A stretch of 64,000 bases of DNA from Commensalibacter oyaizuii. GTDB taxonomy: Bacteria > Pseudomonadota > Alphaproteobacteria > Acetobacterales > Acetobacteraceae. Position 1 is the first letter of the stretch. Each line of letters starts with the position of its first letter. Position numbers and translations under genes: made by a program. Positions 17,579-27,063 of the stretch are shown piece after piece. The stretch lies in the NCBI RefSeq assembly GCF_029953265.1, contig NZ_JASBAO010000001.1, positions 248,001 to 312,000 on the forward strand, written 5' to 3'. The notes under the pieces were generated by a model. That model did not search any database. It saw nothing but the letters and a program-made list of their open reading frames with translations, and was not told the origin of the DNA.

Positions 17579-18241
17579 GGTAATCCTGGTAAAAGGTTGA
17601 GATGTTAATTATATTATTTTATTTCGACACTTACAGATAAATTATATTAAACATAAACGATAAAAGAAAGAGAATCCTCATTTTAAATAAATGAGTGACG
17701 ATAATAGATATGTAAGTACATGGTTACTATAACTTTTAGTGTATGCTATAGATATAGCTCTTTAATCAACTGTAGCGTTCATAACTAGTCCACTAGGTAG
17801 TAAATAATTATTAGTGTCTGCCGATTTAATAAACAATATTGTCTTCGGATATATTGATTAAATTAGTTGCTTAGACGGCGTAATCTTTTGCAGCACTACA
17901 ATCATATATTATGTCACGAACATTAAGAATATATGGAGAGAACAAACTTGATCTCAAAAAAAATCAATTCTCTGATGGTGTTATGGCGTTTTACTATTAC
18001 TAAAACTAGGCACAGAAGTAACGGCGAGACTTGCTAGTTTTAATTATAATACCACAGGTAGTAGAAAAAGAGGGTATTTAACTAATTTTTTATACTGAAA
18101 ATTATGTTATAGCGCCTAGATAGATGCTTGTCGTTTTGTATTTGACAGCATTGATTTGTTCAGTAATGCAATGTTAAATTGATAGAAATCTCTTTATATA
18201 TTTGCTATTATTTTGTCTTGAAGGTTACGTTTTGATAGGTA
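17579..18241. other. 663-base intergenic region, no gene recognised
   Basis: This AT-rich stretch separates pepF and uvrB, which diverge. No open frame with a ribosome site was found. I looked for tmRNA, RNase P RNA and SRP RNA landmarks and saw none. There is a weak fold around 17816-17875 with pairing GTCT/AGAC and CAATAT/ATATTG arms around a TCTTCGG. It is unusually long for this compact window, so an unrecognised small RNA is possible. Confidence 0.35.
18142..18169 (+). promoter_or_regulatory. Candidate uvrB promoter
   Basis: A perfect -35 TTGACA (18142-18147) is followed after 16 bases by TAATGC (18164-18169) as a weak -10, about 72 bases before the uvrB start. No clear LexA site of the alphaproteobacterial GTTC-N7-GTTC type was found. 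Confidence 0.4.
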
Positions 18242-20458
18242 ATGGGAAATGGCTTTATGAAAAAGCATAAAAATAGAGACTATCAAGTTATTTTTCACCC
18301 TGAGAAAATTCCTGCAAAACCAAAAATTAATCAATTCAAAGTTGTATCTGATTTTGAGCCTGCTGGCGATCAACCTTCTGCGATAGCTGCATTAACCGAG
18401 GGCATTAAGGCAGGGGATCGCAATCAGGTTTTGTTGGGGGTGACGGGATCGGGTAAAACCTTTACCATGGCCAAGGTCATTGAAGCTGTACAAAAACCAA
18501 CCTTGATTTTGGCCCCCAATAAGACATTAGCAGCTCAGCTTTATGGAGAGATGAAAGAATTCTTTCCTGAGAATGCTGTTGAATATTTTGTCAGTTATTA
18601 TGATTATTATCAGCCCGAAGCCTATATTCCACGTTCAGATACTTATATTGAAAAAGATAGCCAAATTAACGAGCAAATCGATCGAATGCGACATGCTGCT
18701 ACTCAGGCTTTGTTAGAACGTAATGATGTAGTAATTGTTGGGTCTGTTTCATGCATTTACGGTATTGGATCACCTGAATCATATTCCCAAATGGTGGTAC
18801 GTGTTGAGGTTGGTGGCGAAATCGATCGTGATACACTGATAAAGGGATTGGTAGAACAACAATATCGTCGTAACGATGCGGCCTTTCAACGGGGAACTTT
18901 TCGGGTAAGGGGGGAAACTATTGATATTTTCCCCGTGCAAAATGCAGACCGTGCGTGGCGTGTGCATCTATTTGGTGACGAAGTTGAAGAAATAGATGAA
19001 TTTGACCCCCTAACTGGGGTAAAAACAGGCAGCTTGCAACATATTGCTGTTTATGCCAACAGTCATTTTGTGACACCACGTCCCACGTTAACCCAAGCAA
19101 TGAAAACCATCAAATCTGAATTAAAGCTACGGTTGGATCAATTTGTTGCCGAGGGTAAGTTGTTAGAAGCTGAGCGTTTACAACAACGCACGACATTTGA
19201 TTTGGAAATGATTGAAACAACGGGACTGTGTAAGGGGATTGAAAACTATTCTCGTTATTTAACGGGGCGCAATCCCGGGGAACCCCCTCCAACTTTGTTT
19301 GAATATTTGCCAGAAGATGCGTTATTAATTGTTGATGAAAGCCACGTTAGTGTTCCACAGATCGGGGGTATGGAGCGTGGGGACTATGCACGCAAGAAGA
19401 CATTGTCTGACTTTGGATTTCGCTTACCTTCTTGTATGGATAACCGGCCGTTAAATTTCGCCGAGTGGGATTCGTATCGACCTCAAAGTATTTTTGTCAG
19501 TGCCACACCAGGGCCGTGGGAACTTGAACAAAGCGCAGGTGTTTTTGTCGAACAAGTTATCCGTCCAACAGGGCTTACCGACCCTATTACAGACGTTCGT
19601 CCTGTAGAGTTGCAGGTTGATGATTTATTGGCTGAATCACGTAAGGTTATTCAACAAGGTGGACGTGTTTTGGTAACAACGTTGACCAAAAAAATGTCTG
19701 AGAAATTAACTGATTATATGACTGAATCAGGGATTAAGGTTCGCTATTTACACTCTGATATTGATACGCTAGAGCGGATTGAAATTATTCGCGATTTACG
19801 TCTTGGTGTTTTTGATGTTTTGGTTGGTATTAATTTGTTACGCGAAGGGTTAGACATTCCAGAATGTCAGTTGGTCGCTATCTTAGATGCCGATAAAGAG
19901 GGATTCTTGCGATCTCGTACGTCATTAGTGCAAACAATTGGACGGGCGGCACGAAATGTCGATGGACGTGTTTTATTATATGCGGATAAAATGACCGACA
20001 GTTTAAAATATGCCATTGATGAAACAGCCAGGAGACGGGAAAAACAAACCTTGTGGAATAAACAGCATAATATTACTCCAGCTTCCGTAAGAAAAAAAAT
20101 TGGGGAAGCAATGGCCTCTGTATACGAACAAGATTATGTAACCGTTTCGCCAATCCAATCAAAGCATGCAAATACATTTGTAGGAAAAGATTTACAACAC
20201 ACCGTTGCTGAATTAGAAAAGCGCATGCATGCTGCGGCTGCAAATTTAGAATTTGAGGAAGCAGCACATATACGAGACGAGATTAAAAGGCTAGAAGATA
20301 TGGATCTGGGGCTGGATCATCAATTAAAATCATCTGTTTCCTTGCATTATGTGGCAAAAAAGAAAGAGACCTCTTTTGTTCCAAAGCCCTTGGGGCCAGG
20401 GGGTGGCGGGTATAAACCCTCTCCACGTAGAAGAACTCGAACCGTGAAGAAAGGCTAA
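18242..20458 (+). CDS. uvrB: Excinuclease ABC subunit B
   Basis: UvrB is the damage-verifying helicase-like subunit of nucleotide excision repair, loaded by UvrA and cut partner of UvrC. Visible parts are Walker A GVTGSGKT (residues 67-74), the [12 protein letters not shown] beta-hairpin segment that inserts behind the lesion, the DESHV Walker B motif, helicase motifs including SATPGPWE and QTIGRAARN, and a C-terminal UVR motif ([20 protein letters not shown]) that contacts UvrC. The 738 residues exceed E. coli by about 65, mostly in the N-terminal and C-terminal tails. The start at 18242 or the ATG at 18257 are both possible. The next gene follows by 8 bases. Confidence 0.97.
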   Translation: MGNGFMKKHKNRDYQVIFHPEKIPAKPKINQFKVVSDFEPAGDQPSAIAALTEGIKAGDRNQVLLGVTGSGKTFTMAKVIEAVQKPTLILAPNKTLAAQLYGEMKEFFPENAVEYFVSYYDYYQPEAYIPRSDTYIEKDSQINEQIDRMRHAATQALLERNDVVIVGSVSCIYGIGSPESYSQMVVRVEVGGEIDRDTLIKGLVEQQYRRNDAAFQRGTFRVRGETIDIFPVQNADRAWRVHLFGDEVEEIDEFDPLTGVKTGSLQHIAVYANSHFVTPRPTLTQAMKTIKSELKLRLDQFVAEGKLLEAERLQQRTTFDLEMIETTGLCKGIENYSRYLTGRNPGEPPPTLFEYLPEDALLIVDESHVSVPQIGGMERGDYARKKTLSDFGFRLPSCMDNRPLNFAEWDSYRPQSIFVSATPGPWELEQSAGVFVEQVIRPTGLTDPITDVRPVELQVDDLLAESRKVIQQGGRVLVTTLTKKMSEKLTDYMTESGIKVRYLHSDIDTLERIEIIRDLRLGVFDVLVGINLLREGLDIPECQLVAILDADKEGFLRSRTSLVQTIGRAARNVDGRVLLYADKMTDSLKYAIDETARRREKQTLWNKQHNITPASVRKKIGEAMASVYEQDYVTVSPIQSKHANTFVGKDLQHTVAELEKRMHAAAANLEFEEAAHIRDEIKRLEDMDLGLDHQLKSSVSLHYVAKKKETSFVPKPLGPGGGGYKPSPRRRTRTVKKG

Positions 20459-20466
20459 GATCAATT

Positions 20467-21354
20467 ATGTTAGAAATTAAATCGGGTGATAATCGTGTTG
20501 GTATATATCCTGCTTTGGGTGGGTCAATTGCCTATTGGTTAAGGCGAGATATTCCGGTTTTCTATCCAATTGTTAACTCACATTTGGCCTCACGCTCAAA
20601 ACAGATTATCGCTGCCTATCCTTTGTTGCCTTATTCTAATCGTATTGCAAATGGACAGTTTCAGTTTGAAAATCGCTCGTATCAATTGGACTTAAATGCA
20701 GCGAATGGCAAAGACTCTATTCATGGAAACGCCTGGCAAAGGGAATGGTCCCTAGAAGCATTAACAGAAAAAACCGTGACATTATCGTTAACCCACGAGC
20801 CAAATGGGGAATTTAGTGGACAATGGCCTTTTTCTTATTTTGCAAAAATTGTTTATGCGTTGAGTGAGAACGGATTGGCTGTTCATTTATCTTTTAAGAA
20901 TACAGACCATGAAAAACAACCCGTGGGTTTAGGGTTTCATCCTTATTTCCCAAGACGCGATCAGGTTGAAGTTGGATTTACAGCAAGAAGTGTTTGGAAT
21001 AATGGAACAGATGGCTTGCCCCAAGGGCGCATGTCAATTGAAGGGAATTGGTCTTTTGAGAAAATGCAAGTTTTGAAAAAAGACACCGTACTAGATAATT
21101 GTTATGCAGGATGGGATCGATTTGCATTTATTCGTTGGAAATATAGCCATGCTTATTTAACCATGACTTGCAGTCAAATTTTTAAGCATTTGGTCGTATT
21201 TACGCCTGAAAATCAACCTTATTTCACGCTCGAGCCGGCAAGTAACATGAATAATGGAATTAATATGCCTGAAATTTCAGATCGAGGACTGACTATTTTA
21301 AAGCCTGATCAAGAATTACGAGGGGATATTTTTTATTCCTTTACGGGGGTTTAA
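20467..21354 (+). CDS. Aldose 1-epimerase family protein
   Basis: This 295-residue protein has the beta-sandwich GalM fold that interconverts alpha and beta anomers of hexoses. Candidate catalytic residues are seen: His in SIHGNAWQ, His in LGFHPYFPR and the base Glu in TLEPASNMNNG. The FHPYF motif marks the broader YihR/GalM group, and the exact sugar cannot be set. It starts 8 bases after uvrB and lies just before greB, so the three may share a transcript. No galactose genes are near. Confidence 0.88.
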   Translation: MLEIKSGDNRVGIYPALGGSIAYWLRRDIPVFYPIVNSHLASRSKQIIAAYPLLPYSNRIANGQFQFENRSYQLDLNAANGKDSIHGNAWQREWSLEALTEKTVTLSLTHEPNGEFSGQWPFSYFAKIVYALSENGLAVHLSFKNTDHEKQPVGLGFHPYFPRRDQVEVGFTARSVWNNGTDGLPQGRMSIEGNWSFEKMQVLKKDTVLDNCYAGWDRFAFIRWKYSHAYLTMTCSQIFKHLVVFTPENQPYFTLEPASNMNNGINMPEISDRGLTILKPDQELRGDIFYSFTGV

Positions 21355-21359
21355 GATTG

Positions 21360-21854
21360 ATGGTTTCTGTAACCCCACCTCATATTACACCTCAAGGTCA
21401 TGCCCGTTTAAAAAAAGAGCTTAACGAACTTCTATATCAAGAACGACCCAAGATTGTCGAAATTGTTTCCTGGGCTGCTGGGAATGGCGATCGGTCTGAA
21501 AATGGAGATTATATTTATGGTAAAAGACGATTGCGGGAAATTGATCGCCGTGTTCGTTTTTTGTCAAAAAGATTAGAAAATGCGGTGATTGTTAATCCAC
21601 AAGATCAATCGTGTCGGGACAAAGTTTATTTCGGTGCCACCGTTAAATATATTACTGAAGAAGATATAGAACACGAGGTAACGATCGTTGGAGTTGACGA
21701 GGCTATAATGGAACATGGACAAATCAGTCTAATATCCCCAATTGCCAAAGCATTAATGAATGCAAAAGTTGGTGACGAAGTTAGATTTCAAAGTCCAACA
21801 GGTGAAAAATTCTTAGAAATTCTTGAAATTTCTTATCCTTCACAAAATAAATAA
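21360..21854 (+). CDS. greB: Transcription elongation factor GreB
   Basis: GreB rescues backtracked RNA polymerase by stimulating cleavage of the RNA 3' end. The protein has the N-terminal coiled coil with the acidic tip (GNGDRSENGDYIYGKRRLRE) and a C-terminal FKBP-like domain. The GDYIYGKRRLREIDRRVRFL stretch is GreB-type rather than GreA. An in-frame TTG at 21357 precedes the ATG at 21360; both have GGGGG upstream, and the ATG is preferred. It follows the epimerase by a few bases, suggesting co-transcription. Confidence 0.93.
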   Translation: MVSVTPPHITPQGHARLKKELNELLYQERPKIVEIVSWAAGNGDRSENGDYIYGKRRLREIDRRVRFLSKRLENAVIVNPQDQSCRDKVYFGATVKYITEEDIEHEVTIVGVDEAIMEHGQISLISPIAKALMNAKVGDEVRFQSPTGEKFLEILEISYPSQNK

Positions 21855-21875
21855 TCAAAGAAAGAATATAAAATC

Positions 21876-22838
21876 ATGTTAAAAATTGCTGTACAGATGG
21901 ATCCTTTGGAAACTGTGAATATTAACGGTGATTCAACCTTTGCTTTAATGTTAGAAGCGCAGGCCAGAGGATATGAATTATTTGTTTATTCAGTGGATAC
22001 ATTAAGCTTAAAAAATGATCATCATTCAAGTCAAGTAACAGCACGTGGAAGAAACGTATCTGTGCAGCGAGTTCAAGGTGACCATGCACATTTTGGTACG
22101 GAGAAAACTGTTTTTTTAAATGATTTTGACGTTTTATTAATGCGTCAGGATCCACCGTTCGATATGGGATATATTACAGCAACGCATATTTTAGAACATA
22201 TTCATGGTGTTGGGGCAAATAAAGTATTCGTAGTGAATAATCCACGATCTGTGCGTAATGCCCCTGAAAAAATTTTCGCAACTTTATGGCCCCAAATTAT
22301 GCCGCCAACGTTGATTTCACGTGATATTGTTGCGATTAAAGAATTTAGGGCACAATATAAAGATATTATAATTAAACCTTTATTTGGTAATGGCGGCATA
22401 GGGGTGTTTCGTATTCGTGAAGATGACGAAAATCTTAATTCTTTGTTAGAGTTACAGTCCTCTTACTCTCGTGAACCGTTAATGATCCAACGTTATGAAT
22501 CAGCGGTTAAACAAGGTGATAAACGAATTATTTTAATTGATGGCGAACCTATCGGTGCTATTAATCGCGTACCTCAAAAAGGGGATCTTCGCTCTAATAT
22601 GCATGTGGGGGGTGTTGCGCAAAAGGTTGAATTGACTGAACGTGACAAGGAGATTTGCCATATTATTGGCCCGACTTTAAAAAAAGAAGGATTATTATTT
22701 GTTGGAATTGATGTGTTGGGCGATTATTTAACTGAGATTAATGTAACTTCTCCAACTGGATTGCAAGAATTAGATCGCTTTAACAAAATAAATTCAGCAG
22801 CTATTATTTGGGATAAAATTAAAAATTATATTTCATAA
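21876..22838 (+). CDS. gshB: Glutathione synthetase
   Basis: GshB joins gamma-glutamylcysteine and glycine using ATP, the last step of glutathione synthesis. At 320 residues it is near the E. coli length (316). The ATP-grasp domain shows DIIIKPLFGNGGIGVFRI (the glycine-rich lid), RIILIDGEPIGAINRVP and the metal/nucleotide site EINVTSPTGLQELD. The N-terminal domain includes LLMRQDPPFDMGYITAT. The glutathione peroxidase gene at 42849 may use the product. It is 21 bases after greB and converges with a tiny membrane protein gene only 3 bases beyond its stop codon. Confidence 0.96.
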   Translation: MLKIAVQMDPLETVNINGDSTFALMLEAQARGYELFVYSVDTLSLKNDHHSSQVTARGRNVSVQRVQGDHAHFGTEKTVFLNDFDVLLMRQDPPFDMGYITATHILEHIHGVGANKVFVVNNPRSVRNAPEKIFATLWPQIMPPTLISRDIVAIKEFRAQYKDIIIKPLFGNGGIGVFRIREDDENLNSLLELQSSYSREPLMIQRYESAVKQGDKRIILIDGEPIGAINRVPQKGDLRSNMHVGGVAQKVELTERDKEICHIIGPTLKKEGLLFVGIDVLGDYLTEINVTSPTGLQELDRFNKINSAAIIWDKIKNYIS

Positions 22839-22841
22839 AAA

Positions 22842-23009
22842 CTAAGAGTCTGAATCTTTTTGATGAGGGGTCGGGGGCATAGGATCATCTTTTCCAAATT
22901 TGTTATCAAGCCATTTGTAAATATCCTTACGAAAGATATAAGAAAAATCCGCTACCCATAAAATAAGACTTATGAAAGCAAGAAGCCAATTAAGAGAAGA
23001 TATCCACAT
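22842..23009 (-). CDS. Small hypothetical membrane protein (55 residues)
   Basis: A short frame on the minus strand reads MWISSLNWLLAFISLILWVA, one hydrophobic helix, followed by a charged segment (FRKDIYKWLDNKFGKDD) and an acidic C terminus with PMPPTPHQ. It fits tightly against gshB, with 3 bases between stop codons, and fills an otherwise empty stretch. The tryptophan-rich helix and amphipathic tail look like a real bitopic peptide. The Shine-Dalgarno is poor (AGGA about 15 bases upstream), so the call is tentative. Function unknown. Confidence 0.55.
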   Translation of the reverse strand: MWISSLNWLLAFISLILWVADFSYIFRKDIYKWLDNKFGKDDPMPPTPHQKDSDS

Positions 23010-23252
23010 AAAGAAGATCCGGTCCTGGTATTATCATTTATTTACTTTATGAATTGATTATAGTATATAATTGCAAATCGATAAATAATAAAGAGGACAG
23101 CAATAAAATCATTTGTCAAATTGATACATGATTGAACAAACTCATCTCGTTAGATCCATCTTTAAAAAACTCGTTGGTTTTTTCTTTGTTTTTGGTTAAT
23201 AAGATTTTGTCAAAAAATTATCGTCATTCACAATTTACTCAGGAGCAATAAC

Positions 23253-23891
23253 GTGCCTCCTTCGCCTCATACTGCGTTAAGCGCAGATGCTGTTAAAACA
23301 GCTTATCGTCGATGGGCTACGGTTTATGATACAGTGTTTGGAAGTATCTCGTCATTTGGACGCCGTTGTGCAGTTGCCGAAGTTAATCGTTTACCCGGGA
23401 AAAAAGTTTTAGAAGTTGGTGTGGGAACAGGACTGGCCTTACCTGCTTATAACCAAGACAAGAGAATTACTGGAATTGATTTGTCAACAGATATGTTGAA
23501 AAGGGCAAAGCAACGTGTCGAACGCCAAAATTTGGTAAATGTAGATAATTTACTAGAAATGGATGCCGAAGCAACCAGTTTCGAAGATGGGTATTTTGAT
23601 ATTGCAGTTGGTATGTTTGTTGCATCTGTTGTGCCACATCCAGATCGATTGTTTGCAGAGTTAAAACGGGTTGTAAGACCAGGAGGACATATTTTATTTG
23701 TTAATCACTTTATTGCCCAAAAAGGAATACGTTATTACGTTGAACGTATTATGGCCCCAGCTTCTAAAGCTTTGGGTTGGCATCCTGATTTTTCAATTGA
23801 ATCGCTTTTGCCTCCAGAAGAACTCAGAAAAGCAAGAACTCAGCCAGTACAACCCTTTGGTTTGTTTACATTAGTTAGCCTTGCTAGATAG
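23253..23891 (+). CDS. pmtA: Phosphatidylethanolamine N-methyltransferase-like SAM methyltransferase
   Basis: This class I methyltransferase (212 residues) resembles the Rhodobacter-type PmtA, which converts phosphatidylethanolamine to phosphatidylcholine in three SAM-dependent steps. The N-terminal YRRWATVYDTVFGSISSFGR matches the PmtA signature. The SAM-binding motif VLEVGVGTGLALP is at about residues 51-63, followed by ITGIDLSTDML and the VRPGGHILFVNHF motif. The start is GTG with CAGGAG 7 bases upstream, so the GTG is credible. It probably acts at the inner face of the cytoplasmic membrane. A ubiquinone methyltransferase is less likely given the N terminus. Confidence 0.82.
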   Translation: MPPSPHTALSADAVKTAYRRWATVYDTVFGSISSFGRRCAVAEVNRLPGKKVLEVGVGTGLALPAYNQDKRITGIDLSTDMLKRAKQRVERQNLVNVDNLLEMDAEATSFEDGYFDIAVGMFVASVVPHPDRLFAELKRVVRPGGHILFVNHFIAQKGIRYYVERIMAPASKALGWHPDFSIESLLPPEELRKARTQPVQPFGLFTLVSLAR

Positions 23892-23950
23892 CAAATAGTT
23901 TAGAAGACATTAAAAAAAGTTTATGATATGGTTAACACCATTATGAAACC

Positions 23951-25291
23951 ATGAAGAACTTGACAGAAACTCGCATGAACAGTCATTATAAAGTTGGAAT
24001 GGGTGCCTTACTTTTGGCTATATTCGCTGGAATAAGTGGTGGTATTGCTGCACTATTTTTTCAGATAAGTTATTATATTTCAACTTTTAATTCTTTGATT
24101 CATCCTGCTTTTATGCAGAATTTGCCGCAAACCCATGCGCGTATGATGATTTTTTTTGTTTTACAGCCTGCATTAATGATGGGATTTGGGGCATGGTTTG
24201 TCCCAATTTTAATTGCGGCAAAAGACATGGCATTCAAATCACTGAATTATATCGCGTTGACGTGCCTGTTAATTGGCTTTTCTTGTAATTTTGTTACGTT
24301 CTTTCAGCCCACTGTCAGTTTGTTTTCTCTATTGAGTTTGGTCTTCTGGGCGTTGTCTGTGCTTATTTTTTCAATTAACATGCTTATCAGTATTATTAAT
24401 AATCGTGGGCCTGGTGTTGAATATACTAATTTGCCATTATTTGTATGGGGACAAGGAATTGCAGCAGCACTAACGGTTCCCATGTCTTCGTTGTTCTTGG
24501 CAGCTTTGACACGTATTTATTGGGCAAACAGTGGTGATCTTGCAATTAAAATCGCCTATACGGTAAAGATTTTTACATATCCTATGTTAACGATTTTAAT
24601 TGTCCCTGCATTTGGAATTATTTTTCATATTGTCGCCAGCCTTTCTTGTCAGACTATTCGTTACAAGTCATTTATTATAAGCTTAATGGCATTTACCACG
24701 CTCTGTGTTTTTTTGTTTTGGAATAAAATACTCTTTAACGGCACACTGAACAGCTTCAATCAATTTTATGAAATACATGCCGTCCTAGCAAGTGCAGTAT
24801 ATGTATTAACCCTAGGTTTACTTCTATATGCGGTCAGTCTTTTGCGGAGGGGTGGTCGTTATCTTGTTACTCCAGTTTTTTGGTCATTCGGATTTATGAT
24901 CATTTTAGGAATGGGTTGGCCCTATAAGGGGTTGGTTAGTCAAATGGGACAGATCCATTCTTGTATTTCCTATGCTTTATTGTTCGCTGTTTTTGCTGGA
25001 TTTTATTTTTGGATGGGCAAAATTCTTGGCAAACCATATTCCGAACTTTTGGGCAAAATTCATCTTGCTTTAACGTTTGCCGGTGTTGTATTTACAGTTG
25101 ATTTTTTTTCGTTGGGCAGCCAATCAATATTATTAGGGGCAGTGTTCATGGGAATGTCCTTATTAGCTTTTATGATTGTGGTTATTCAGGCTGTGAAAAG
25201 TAAAGAAAAATTACCCAATAATTATTGGGGAGAGGGTGCCATAACCTATGAATGGCAACGTCCATCTCCTTTATTCTCGAAATCAAAATAG
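23951..25291 (+). CDS. Degenerate haem-copper oxidase subunit I (COX1-like) without a binuclear centre
   Basis: This 446-residue polytopic protein is a COX1/CtaD homologue across most of its length: THARMMIFFVLQPALMMGFG, KDMAFKSLN, NRGPGVEYTNLPLFVWG, LIVPAFGIIFHIVASLS, FAVFAGFYFWMGK and the C-terminal NNYWGEGAITYEW all align with true oxidases. Low-spin haem ligands are kept (His62 in helix II, His336 in the former HFH motif). The oxygen site is gone: Tyr210-Pro replaces the CuB His-Pro, Asn258-Lys259 replaces the His-His pair, and Gln334 replaces the high-spin haem ligand. The proton-channel Glu and cross-linked Tyr are also lost, and about eight residues are missing before helix X. It lies 8 bases before ctaB. 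It may be a haem b or haem o electron-transfer or assembly protein; an oxidase activity looks impossible. Confidence 0.8.
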   Translation: MKNLTETRMNSHYKVGMGALLLAIFAGISGGIAALFFQISYYISTFNSLIHPAFMQNLPQTHARMMIFFVLQPALMMGFGAWFVPILIAAKDMAFKSLNYIALTCLLIGFSCNFVTFFQPTVSLFSLLSLVFWALSVLIFSINMLISIINNRGPGVEYTNLPLFVWGQGIAAALTVPMSSLFLAALTRIYWANSGDLAIKIAYTVKIFTYPMLTILIVPAFGIIFHIVASLSCQTIRYKSFIISLMAFTTLCVFLFWNKILFNGTLNSFNQFYEIHAVLASAVYVLTLGLLLYAVSLLRRGGRYLVTPVFWSFGFMIILGMGWPYKGLVSQMGQIHSCISYALLFAVFAGFYFWMGKILGKPYSELLGKIHLALTFAGVVFTVDFFSLGSQSILLGAVFMGMSLLAFMIVVIQAVKSKEKLPNNYWGEGAITYEWQRPSPLFSKSK

Positions 25292-25299
25292 GATATGTT

Positions 25300-26247
25300 A
25301 TGAGTCAATCGATATCTGACGAAGTGGTTGGTTCAAAAAGAATTCGATTCGATCCTGCATTGGTTGGCAGTGATCTACGTGATTGGTTTATATTGTTAAA
25401 GCCCAGAGTTATTTCCCTTGTGGTTTTTACAGGGGTCGTAGGTATTATTTTAGCACCTGGGCATGTTAATCCTTTTATTGCCTTGGTTAGTATTTTATGT
25501 ATTTGCTTGGCTTCTGGTGGGGCTGGGGCAATTAATATGTGGTATGATCGTGATATTGATCAAATCATGCAAAGAACCATTACAAGACCTTTGCCTGCTG
25601 GGCGTTTACGTCCCTCTGATGCATTAATTTACGGAATAGGGGTGTCGGTTTTATCAGTTGTTTTAATGTTTTTAGCAACAAATATTTTGACAGCTTTTAT
25701 TTTAGCATTTTCGATCTTTTTTTATAGTGTTATTTATACGATTTGGCTAAAACGCTCTACCCCACAAAACATTGTCATTGGCGGGGCTGCTGGTGCATTT
25801 CCACCATTGATTGGTTGGACATCCGTTACAGGTACATTAGATTTATTTCCAGTGATTTTATTTTCAATTATTTTTCTATGGACGCCTCCTCATTTTTGGT
25901 CATTGGCTTTATATGCTTGTAAAGATTATGGTAAGGCTGGAATTCCAATGTTGCCTGTTGTTAAAGGGGCAAGGCACACACGTTGGCAAATCCTTATTTA
26001 TACAATTATTTTAGCTATTGTCTCCTTACTCCCTGTTTATTTTGGATATACATCCTATATTTATACTATAGCAGCCATTCTTTTAAACCTTGGTTTTATT
26101 TATATGGCTATTAAGGTATTATTAGAGAAGCAAACGCTCGAAGGATTAAGTTTAAATAATGATAAGGCAGCCCGTCACTCTTTTCGTTATTCTTTAATAT
26201 ATCTTTTTTTCTTATTTTTTGCGCTTATTATTGATCATTTTGTTTAA
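25300..26247 (+). CDS. ctaB: Protohaem IX farnesyltransferase (haem O synthase)
   Basis: CtaB adds a farnesyl group to haem B to make haem O for terminal oxidases. This UbiA-superfamily membrane enzyme shows the first Asp-rich motif in INMWYDRDIDQIMQRT and the second in the YACKDYGKAGIPMLPVV loop, with about eight helices. LKPRVISLVVFTG at the N terminus is typical. The frame is open to 25252, overlapping the previous gene. The ATG at 25300 with AGGATAT upstream is the better start (315 residues). It sits in the classical ctaD-ctaB order, but the ctaD slot holds a dead homologue, so the product probably serves a bo3-type quinol oxidase encoded elsewhere. Confidence 0.95.
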   Translation: MSQSISDEVVGSKRIRFDPALVGSDLRDWFILLKPRVISLVVFTGVVGIILAPGHVNPFIALVSILCICLASGGAGAINMWYDRDIDQIMQRTITRPLPAGRLRPSDALIYGIGVSVLSVVLMFLATNILTAFILAFSIFFYSVIYTIWLKRSTPQNIVIGGAAGAFPPLIGWTSVTGTLDLFPVILFSIIFLWTPPHFWSLALYACKDYGKAGIPMLPVVKGARHTRWQILIYTIILAIVSLLPVYFGYTSYIYTIAAILLNLGFIYMAIKVLLEKQTLEGLSLNNDKAARHSFRYSLIYLFFLFFALIIDHFV

Positions 26248-26260
26248 AGGAAACTAAAAA

Positions 26261-26410
26261 ATGAAAAAACGACAAGCTAAAGCTATTGTAATTTCAATCA
26301 CTGCAGAAGAAGAATACAGACGACGTCAGTATAAACGAAATGTTGCACTATTATCTGCATTATTTGGATTAAGTGGTATTTTATATACGCTTGCATTAAT
26401 TCAAATGTAA
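26261..26410 (+). CDS. Small CoxF-like membrane protein
   Basis: A 49-residue frame starts 13 bases after ctaB with a good AAGGAAAC ribosome site. It has a charged N terminus with a basic cluster (EYRRRQYKRN) and one C-terminal membrane helix (VALLSALFGLSGILYTLALI). Size, topology and position match the small CoxF-type genes that follow ctaB in many alphaproteobacterial oxidase operons. This is by layout rather than by strong sequence identity. The usual next genes, ctaG (Cox11) and ctaE (subunit III), are absent; 650 bases of apparently gene-free DNA follow. Confidence 0.65.
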   Translation: MKKRQAKAIVISITAEEEYRRRQYKRNVALLSALFGLSGILYTLALIQM

Positions 26411-27063
26411 AACCAATAAGCAAAAATATGAAATGCGATAGATAGTGATACGTATTGGTGGCATTTTTTAAAAAGATCGCTAATTATATATGTTTTTAAT
26501 AATTAGTAGTTTTATAACTGCTGTTGTTGATAGGTTATTGGTATTCAAAAAGATAATCTTTTGAATAAGTACGTTATATGTGCTGAAATCAATGTGAATT
26601 CACTAAGTATAAACTAACAATATTTGGCAGTACAAGTGAACGGATCATATTGTTAGATAAGAACCCGTCAAGAACGATGATGATGTGTTCTATAGAGTGG
26701 TTTGTTAGATTATATAGTCATGCAAGTATCAATAAAATTCGTTATACAAAGTCTTTTGTTAGTAATGTATTCAGATAATGCATTTTTAGATGATCTTTTA
26801 AGGCAAAATACTATTATATTTCATAAGATTTAGTGTTAAATAATTATTAAATAACCATTTTGGTATAAAGTTTGCTTTATTTATTGCTTTATAAAGCGAC
26901 TTGATTTTATATATTTTGGTTATTTTAGTATTATTTCAAATGTGTGAAAGTGCTCAGCTTGTTTTTATGCTAAATATCAGTGGTATTTAAAAGCTCATTA
27001 AAGTAGCAATTGTTAAAATAAATCCTGCTAGCTTTAACGAGCTAAAGTATTATTATTTAAATG
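26411..27063. other. 653-base intergenic region, hairpins only
   Basis: No gene was found in this AT-rich stretch between convergent transcription units. Pairing elements include ATTCAAAA/TTTTGAAT arms (26543-26550, 26559-26566), an imperfect hairpin of 12-13 bases per arm (26868-26880 and 26891-26902) followed by T-rich sequence, and a small TAGCT/AGCTA hairpin near the end of the Tim44-like gene. The position is where ctaG and ctaE would stand in a full oxidase operon, so it could be decayed coding DNA, but I could not recognise any remnant. Confidence 0.35.

Noticed and set aside
17579-18241. Possible tmRNA, RNase P RNA or SRP RNA
   Set aside because: No conserved landmark of these RNAs could be read in the region on either strand.
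18000-18241. LexA box before uvrB
   Set aside because: GTTC occurs near 18159, but there is no second GTTC at the required spacing.
25252-25299. Upstream start of ctaB overlapping the COX1-like gene
   Set aside because: The extra residues do not fit CtaB, and the ATG at 25300 has a better ribosome site.
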